A stretch of DNA of 64,000 nt from Bilabrum cf. latius (taxonomy: Eukaryota; Bigyra: Bicosoecida; Bigyra; Bicosoecida), in the NCBI GenBank assembly GCA_965178125.1, contig OZ237755.1, positions 496,001 through 560,000 on the forward strand, written 5' to 3'. Below the pieces are notes generated by a model. The model did no database searches and was not told where the DNA came from. It worked only from the letters and a program-made list of their open reading frames with translations. Below are positions 58,132 to 64,000 of the stretch, piece by piece; positions within the stretch are counted from its first letter, which is position 1, and the number at the start of each line of letters is the position of its first letter. The position numbers were made by a program, and so were the translations under genes.

Positions 58132-58656
58132 TCAATGTTCTTTCCTTTTAAGCCTGGGATGCATGCGAACGACTCTCTCGGTAAGCTGTCCCCAAGTCCG
58201 ACTGCGAACGAAAAGGGTAACATGGAGCATTTTCAGGCTAGTCAGTCTAATGGTCTGAATTGTGAGTACGTTGATGTGCAGCTCCTCACGCTACCCGGTG
58301 TGATTTACCCCAACTGCATACGTGCTGCCGGCCTGCTCGAGCAACGTGCCGGCTTGTTGCTTCGCGACACGGGCAGGCTCCACGCCAAGCTAGTGTTCAA
58401 ACTTTGCCTAAATCCAGTCTAGTAGTCTTTCTTGCAACTCAAGCTTGGTACCATCGTGAGGCAGACCCCTCCTTTTCAGATTTTCGGCAAGGCTGCGGCG
58501 ATTCAGCTCCCTCAGACTCGACTTGCCGGTCAGCAAGTCGTCATCTTTGAGGATCCCCGTCGGTTTAGTGTACCACGGCTTCTCTTCTGCTCGTCGCAGC
58601 TGCCTGTACAGTTCCATGCATTCAGCGTGACCAGGAATTGTGCGAGCACGCCGCAT
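58132..58656 (-). CDS. SAP-domain protein, small, nucleic-acid binding
   Basis: ATG at 58656. After MRRARTIPGHAECMELYR there is a SAP motif (SLRELNRRSLAENLKRRG then LPHDGTKLELQERLL), a helix-loop-helix that binds DNA or RNA, ending at LDWI. Under the standard code it would stop at 58410; with UAG as Gln it continues IQAKFEHQLGVEPARVAKQQ through TAGs at 58410-58408, 58392-58390 and 58293-58291. The 3' end is unsettled: unspliced it stops at TGA 58134-58132, while a 35-nt GTGAGG...TTCAG intron (58289-58255) would give a hydrophilic tail stopping at TAA 58150-58148. It sits almost against the RCC1 gene on the same strand. Function beyond nucleic-acid binding is not assigned. Confidence 0.65.
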
Positions 58657-58832
58657 GCTCGGAACGGACGGAGTGCACTAATCACATGGCGACGAACACG
58701 GCGAAATGCAAAGTGGACAGTCAGCTACTGTGCAGTCTCTCAATTCACAATCTTGTCTGCGCCGTCCCGCCCCCTCCCTGCCCATGCCCGTGCCCGTGCC
58801 CCCTGCAGCACACCAGCACCGCCGGATCGCCA

Positions 58833-59597
58833 TCAGTCGGCTTGGAACGTCGGGCCAAGGCACACCTCTCGAACGCACACGTGCTTGGGCGCGAGAGAAG
58901 CGTAGATGATTGCGTCAGCCACGTCCTTGGGAACCAGTGCCTTTGATTTGAGGCTTTCCTTCTTCCATGCCTCGTAGCCCTCGATCACGCCAGGGGTCTT
59001 GCTGTGGCTCAGCAACTCAGTCTCGACCACGCCCGGGGAGATCACCACGACGCGCACGCCCTTCTCGCACACCTCGGTGCGCAACACCTCTGAAAAAGCG
59101 TGCACGCCAAACTTCGTGGCGCAGTACGCCGCGTGGTTTCCAAAGGCCTTGCGACCAGCGATGGATGACACGTTCACAATCACTCCATCCTCTCGCTCGC
59201 ACATGCCCTTCACTACGGCGCGAGATCCATTTAACGCGCCGAGCACATTGACCCTCATCATGGCTTCCCACTCAGCAGGATCTTGATCCATCACAGATCC
59301 GAGCTGCATTAGACCGGCGTTGTTAATGAAAATGTAGGTCGGGCCGTACTCCTTTTCGGCTTCCTCAACGGCGGCAGAAATCGCCTTCAGGTCAGTCACA
59401 TCAACTTTCTTGCACATCGCCTTCGGGAGCTTCATCTCCTCCATCCGCTCCAGGCGCCTAGCCAGCAGCAGCAAAGGATGCCCAAGACGGCTGTACGCCT
59501 TAGCCGTCTCAGCTCCGATGCCACTTGACGCGCCTGTAATTACCACGAGACCTTTAGTTTCACTTGCTTCAACTGATGCGTCCCCCACGGCTGCCAT
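58833..59597 (-). CDS. Short-chain dehydrogenase/reductase (classical SDR)
   Basis: NAD(P)-dependent oxidoreductase of the classical SDR type, about 254 residues from ATG 59597 (context AAGATGG) to TGA. Motifs in order are the cofactor loop VVITGASSGIGAET, an Arg-containing strand end LLLLARRLERMEE that suggests NADP preference, VDVTDLKA, INNAGLM, the catalytic Ser in IVNVSSIAGRKA, YCATKFG (Tyr-x3-Lys) and VISPGVVETELL. It resembles bacterial and eukaryotic YdfG-like serine or 3-hydroxy-acid dehydrogenases, but the substrate cannot be assigned. It contains no introns and no TAG. Divergent from the unknown + gene across 424 bp. Confidence 0.92.
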   Translation of the reverse strand: MAAVGDASVEASETKGLVVITGASSGIGAETAKAYSRLGHPLLLLARRLERMEEMKLPKAMCKKVDVTDLKAISAAVEEAEKEYGPTYIFINNAGLMQLGSVMDQDPAEWEAMMRVNVLGALNGSRAVVKGMCEREDGVIVNVSSIAGRKAFGNHAAYCATKFGVHAFSEVLRTEVCEKGVRVVVISPGVVETELLSHSKTPGVIEGYEAWKKESLKSKALVPKDVADAIIYASLAPKHVCVREVCLGPTFQAD

Positions 59598-60021
59598 CTT
59601 TCCTTCCTGTACCAAGCAAATGATCTATTGAAGCACCAAGGATCGCACTGCACTTCAGGACAAGTTAAATCGGATTCAACACGCAACATTAAAGCGCCGC
59701 CGACCGAAACGGCACTGCCATAGATCTAGCTCTGTGAGCCTGTTTTTTCGATGTGATTCCCTCGATACGTTCACGTGACAACCCTGCCACGCAAGTCGGC
59801 CCCATGGATCTAGCACAGCTGCTGCCAGACCACGAACTTTCCGGAGCCAGCCCTGCACCGCCCAACAGCTTGGTCGTGCATAGTAGATCATGATAGTCCT
59901 GGTAGACGGAACACAAGCTATTTCGTTCGAGGAGCGAGCAAAGAAAACTCGTGATGGTTCGAAGTAGCGTTCAAAAAACGATTTTCCTTGGTTTGCAATA
60001 GAACTGGCACCAAAAGGAATC
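59598..60021. other. Divergent intergenic region
   Basis: Separates the SDR start (-) from the ATG at 60022 (+). A minus-strand ORF, 60200-59676, crosses it but has no motif and overlaps the better-supported + gene, so it is not annotated. No RNA gene or repeat was seen. Confidence 0.5.
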
Positions 60022-62817
60022 ATGAGCCTATCGGTGGCCCCGATTCCGCCACCGTAGGGTTCTAGTTTGTAGCGATCGCGATCCCTTGCGTACGCCTCGC
60101 GGTATGGAGTTTCCGCCCCGCCTGCAGAGGCACCGGAAGGTGCAACTAGGGATAGCAACGACGTGTCCGGCCTGCCTGGCCTCCAATCTGCTCGCCGCAA
60201 AGCGGAATTTCTGTCGCTACCTGATAAGCCGTACGGAATCGATCAGCGTCCGCCTGGGGAGGGGGTACGAAACAGGTGGCGAGATTCGAGCGGCCAGGCA
60301 TATGAGCAAGACCCCTTCCCGAAACGCGTACCGCATCAATCTGCTTCCATTGTCGTAAGCAGTTTTGCTAGACGCACGGAGTAGCTCTTGGCTGTTGAGC
60401 CGAGGTTCGGCTGGCTGATGTACCTTGTTCCGTTTGTAGCTGCGGGCGCGCATCCGAGCGCGTCTGCCTGCGTTTCGTGCCACGAGATGCTTGTCCAGGC
60501 CGAGCATCTTGCAAAGCTGTATGGAGACTATGCTGGCGCACTGGCAATGAAGGAACTTTACTCGAGTGCGCCCTGGCCTCGCCTCGCTCGCGCAAGGAAG
60601 CACGCCGCGGAGGCAGTGGCGAACGCTGAGCGGTTGGCTCGCATTGCTGCTCGAGCGGCAGCTGCCAGAAAAGGCCGACCGATCTCAGAGAAAGAGGCAG
60701 ACGCAGTGAATGCAGGTGCTCTTGTTCCAGCCGAGGCACTCGCGAGGGCCGACCGTCTGGGGTGGAGCAGGGCATTCGGAGTTGACGCGAGTGTGCTGGG
60801 GGCTCCCTCCCCGCGGCTGCCGCTCACAGCAGGCGCGAAAGAGGTACAGGAAGAGGCCAGGAACGACTGCGCCAGGGTTGTGCTCCTGCCAGAAAGAGAA
60901 AAGATCCAGGGGATGGTGCGAGCAATGCGCCGAGCACTTGCTCAGCACTGGGTGGCCCGGGAGCAGGCTGCTCGCACTGCGCTGGCCGAGCAGGCGCGTG
61001 CGATCGCTCGAGCCAAGGCCCAGGCAAAAGCAGAGGCGAAGGCGGATGGAAAAGGGAAGAAGAAAGGCCGAGGCAGGGGCAGGAAGAAGCAGACCGCCGT
61101 ACCCGGCGCGGGGCAGCCGGGGCCAGTCCTCGCCAGCGGGACAGGAATGGGCCCAGATGGCCTACCGGACGGGTCGTCCCTGGTTGTGGGTGGGCTGCCC
61201 TTGGACCAGGTCTCATCGGTGTCTGCCGAGCAGTTTAGAATGTCGGCTGCAGACAGGGCTAGCCTGGAACCGGTGCGCGACACGACCGCGGAGGAGCGGG
61301 AATCGGGCCGGCAGCTCCTCATCGTAGACGGGACGGGTGCTCTGGATGCTGCGCTGCTGGACTGGATGCAGAAAGTACCCCCAGTCCCGGTGCCGCCATC
61401 AGACGGTGCGCTGGAGGGGTGCCCGATCGTGGCTGGGTTCGACTGGCTGCGGCAGGCGCATGAAAAGTGCAGCGAGCTGCTCTGGAGGGCGTGCAACCTC
61501 GGTGCTGCCTCATTGCACGCCAGCCTTGAGGCGGCTGGGCTGCTTCCATCCTAGCTGCAGCTGCAGCTGCAGATGCAGGACAGGCAGGGCGAGACACCCA
61601 GTAAATTAGCTGGTGCGCCGCCTCTGGCCTCTGAATCATCATCATCGAGTGCGGCATCCAAGGCGCACAACAGTAAGAAGGCTCGCCTTCCGGTCGTCGG
61701 TGCCGCCGCATTCAAGGAAGGTCTCGGTGCGCAGACTGGAGTGTTGGACGCTCTCCAATCTGAGATTAATACTGCCCGCAGTCTGCTTGTTGCTCGGGGC
61801 GAGCTGCACGCGGTTCCGCATTCCTACTTTGGAGTGCCCAGAGGTGCAGCAGAGCTGCTTGCGTACGCTGCTGGGCAGTCCACTGATGGGAAGAAGGGAA
61901 GGCCGAGTGAGTTTGGCGGGACTGACGAGAGCGAGGTGGTCGCGCCCCGGCTGCCTGTCGATGCTGACGACGATCTGCTCGAGGCGAGCGCGGCAGGGCC
62001 CGAGGACGCAGATAGGAGCTTGCTGTGTAGCACATCTGCTTCATCGCAAGCTTCTACGTCGGCTCTAGCTATAGGTTCCGCGGGTACATTTGGGGATGCT
62101 GGTGGGCTCGGAATCTCCCCCGCCGAGGCTCGTGAGCTGCTCGCGAGCGGCGCGCTGCTTTCGGGCGCCAGTGCAGTCGGATCAAAGCGGGGCAGGGAGT
62201 CCGGGCCACTTGCAGGAGCAACGGAGGCTGAGCTTGCTGCAATCAGAGGCGTGCTCGTCAATCTTGCTGCCATGGATGCTTCAGGACTCGGAAAGTTAAA
62301 GTTGCCTGTTGTCGTGCGGGGAAAGCAACTGGCTGAGGCCTGTCGCAGGTTGGGCGTGGATGAAGCGACGATTGCCCGCCTGCAGAACGCTTTTGTGCAT
62401 GATAGTGAGCATGATAGCGCAGATGCAAGGCGGCCCGCCAGCAAGCGTGCAAGGAGCGATGCCGATGCCGCGGCTGCTGGGGCCAGTATTGCAGGCGGGT
62501 CTCCCGACGGCCTGGCAGCCATTCAGGCCATCACTTCTACGGCGGCTGCCATGTACGGTGATCACTTCTGCGTGACACGGCGGCCGGCACAGCCAGAAGC
62601 ACAGGCGTCATCCAGTTCTGGTGCTGGGGCGGGCACGGCAGCCGCGAGTCGACCGACAAGGAAGGCAGCAAAGAGCAGCCGTAGGGCGGGTTCGCAGCCC
62701 AAACCGGTCACTGCAGAGGAGGCACGGGAGGCAGGCACCCGGGCGTTGGCTGCAGGAGGGGAGAGCCTCCTTGCGGCAGCTGCGGAGTTAGCTGGCACTC
62801 GAAGCGTGTTCGGCTGA
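60022..62817 (+). CDS. Ala-rich protein of unknown function
   Basis: With UAG read as Gln, one frame runs from ATG 60022 to TGA 62815-62817, 931 residues, through TAGs at 60055, 60070, 60382 and 61552. The N-terminus is Pro/Ser/Arg-rich and probably disordered. Residues about 120-190 (EPRFGWLMYLVPFVAAG, ACVSCHEMLVQAEHLAKLYG) look folded, with a hydrophobic helix and a C-x2-C pair. Helical Ala/Arg/Lys-rich stretches follow, with a basic patch (KGKKKGRGRGRKK) near residue 350 that could bind nucleic acid or act as a nuclear signal, then repeated helical segments such as GVLDALQSEINTARSLL and ATEAELAAIRGVLVNLAAM and a second basic patch near the end. I do not recognise the family. A nuclear, DNA- or RNA-associated role is only a guess from composition. 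Confidence 0.7.
61552..61577 (+). repeat. Leu-Gln coding microsatellite containing a UAG
   Basis: TAG at 61552-61554 is followed by three CTG-CAG units and then ATG-CAG, so the peptide reads X-L-Q-L-Q-L-Q-M-Q. TAG occupies the CAG phase of the repeat, differing from CAG by one C-to-T change. Confidence 0.85.
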
Positions 62818-63035
62818 TGGATCCGGAGTTTGGATTCCAGATCTGGATCTGGGGCGGACTGCATCGGCACTGCGATCTAAATTCTTGATCTGAGGGTGAA
62901 CTTTACACCTCAAGTCAGTCATTCGCTCTGCTGGCTGTGACAGGCTGCACCAGCAAGACCATGCCAGTAGTAGCACTCTAACCATCTCAAACGCGTCTCG
63001 AACGAGGACTGGAGTGATCTCAGTTCTAAATTCCA

Positions 63036-64000
63036 TCACTCCTCATCCATGGCTGCCTGGGCCTCGTCCAGCTTGGCCTTGTACGCAGCCCACTGCTGGT
63101 GCGTCTCCTCGATGACCTCCTCCGCGAAGGCCCTGTTCTGGTACTCTTCCCTGAGGGCAAACTGGTTGATCTGGTCAGGGCTCTTGTACAGCCTCATCCA
63201 CTCCCTGAACGATTCCGAGGCACCGCTCGCTACGTCGATCACGTCATCGATGTCCTCCATCAATGGGGCCATGGGGTCCTCCTCGGCAATCCCGATGACC
63301 TTCCAGTCCGTCTCCCCGTCGTCGATCATGGCCAGAACCCCCAGAGGCTTATACCTCACGATCGCGCCCATGGGCCACTGCCGCGTGCCAATATCGATCT
63401 GCGAGTTGAACGTGAAAATTGCATGGAACGTGTTTACGTGTGTGCGTATTGGAATTAGAGTTGAACCGCGAAACAAGGAGTTAGCTAGACTTCGTGTCTC
63501 GAGTCTCTCACCACGTCAATCGGGTCACCGTCGCCCTTGTGCTTGGTGCGATGGTCCTCCACATCAGGATCCTCGTAGGTCTGCGGAAGGGCTCCATAAT
63601 TAAACATCATCTGCGACGAAGGCGAACAGACAGGGGGTTCGGCAAAGGCGGAGCGTGCTTCTGTCTGCACACGGCAAGATAGGATAGCTACCAACATTCG
63701 ACAACCCAGTCAGACCATCGGGACGCGGAACGCAGACATAGGCACGGCCGCCGATGCAAGTCTCACGTCTCCCCAGTGGTAATCCCTCAGCTTGCCCTTC
63801 TTGATGTCCTGCTTGATGGGGTTGAAGTCCGTCTTGGTGTCGATCTCCATCTTGGCGCGCGTCCACTTGGGGATCTCGCAGATCATGTTGAAGGTACCGT
63901 CCTCGTTTTTTAACGGGATATCGTGCCAAGGGGAGATCCGGTCTTCTGGCTCGCCCGGCCGCGTGCTCTTGAGGTACCCGACCGTGAACTCCTTGCTGGG
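63036..64000 (-). CDS. Inorganic pyrophosphatase, soluble family I (5' end off window)
   Basis: Mg-dependent hydrolysis of pyrophosphate to two phosphates, which pulls biosynthetic reactions forward. Three exons are in the window: 64000-63767 (continuing beyond the edge), 63610-63512 and 63398-63036, joined in phase 0 and ending in TGA. Visible are [42 protein letters not shown], then [13 protein letters not shown], the catalytic signature region [10 protein letters not shown] with metal-binding aspartates, then [20 protein letters not shown] and [11 protein letters not shown]. The C-terminal helix ends in AAMDEE. The N-terminus lies outside, so targeting cannot be judged. No TAG occurs in the 231 codons seen. 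G/C-ending codons dominate, as in eIF4A. Confidence 0.95.

Noticed and set aside
59676-60200. Minus-strand ORF of 174 residues
   Set aside because: No recognisable motif and it overlaps the start of the + gene at 60022, whose frame is supported over 2.8 kb. It is possible but unsupported.
61552-61577. UAG = Leu, as in some rhizarians and algal mitochondria
   Set aside because: In the Leu-Gln repeat TAG is in the Gln phase, and Luc7, RCC1 and polyGln contexts all favour Gln.
1-64000. Programmed stop-codon readthrough instead of reassignment
   Set aside because: Up to 18 UAGs in one gene would make product yield negligible, and no gene uses TAG as its terminal codon.

Overview
This window is nuclear DNA of a free-living-type microbial eukaryote (protist). 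It is gene-dense, carries GT-AG spliceosomal introns (17 of the 22 I placed begin GTGAG), and encodes typical eukaryotic proteins: eIF4A, mitochondrial propionyl-CoA carboxylase beta, the U1 snRNP factor Luc7, an N-terminal protein methyltransferase, RCC1 repeats, a GAF-containing cyclic-nucleotide phosphodiesterase and a TmcB-like membrane PAS protein. I cannot name the lineage from sequence alone.

The dominant result is a changed genetic code. Read with the standard code, most large genes break into chains of ORFs in one frame, and every break is TAG. About 90 in-frame TAG codons occur in 14 genes, including inside protein-kinase, GT8, GAF and RCC1-repeat regions. I found no in-frame TAA or TGA inside the same genes, and no gene seems to end in TAG: about 12 end in TGA and 4 or 5 in TAA. 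TAG lies inside CAG runs, in the Gln phase of a Leu-Gln repeat, and at positions that are Gln in Luc7, RCC1-type and GT8 families. The code that fits is UAG = Gln with UAA and UGA as stops. All gene models below use it.

Layout. 1-1493 (-): coiled-coil protein, running off the left edge. 2063-3831 (+): eIF4A, three exons. 4489-5718 (-): glycogenin-like GT8. 5883-12389 (-): multi-membrane TmcB-like PAS protein. 12641-13558 (+): NTM1 methyltransferase. 13831-15685 (-): PCCB with mitochondrial presequence. Four very large genes then follow head-to-tail on +: a CAMK-like kinase (16033-21255), a GH13-GT5-CBM48 alpha-glucan synthase (21448-29857), a 2883-residue mostly disordered protein with two tandem 83-residue repeats (30042-38693), and a GAF-GAF-PDEase (38925-46150). 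After a poorly resolved stretch come an ankyrin-kinase-WW gene with one exon per ankyrin repeat (47401-51569), a Cys-rich four-helix membrane protein (51975-54320) and Luc7 (54526-55724). On - are an RCC1-repeat protein, a SAP-domain protein and an SDR oxidoreductase (55857-59597). An unknown 931-residue gene (+, 60022-62817) and a soluble inorganic pyrophosphatase running off the right edge (-, 63036-64000) close the window.

The genes form no single pathway. Themes are storage-glucan synthesis (GT8 and GH13-GT5-CBM48), signalling (two kinases, a PDE, a PAS protein) and housekeeping. Introns sit at the 5' ends of the large genes. The short, conserved housekeeping genes contain few or no UAG codons.
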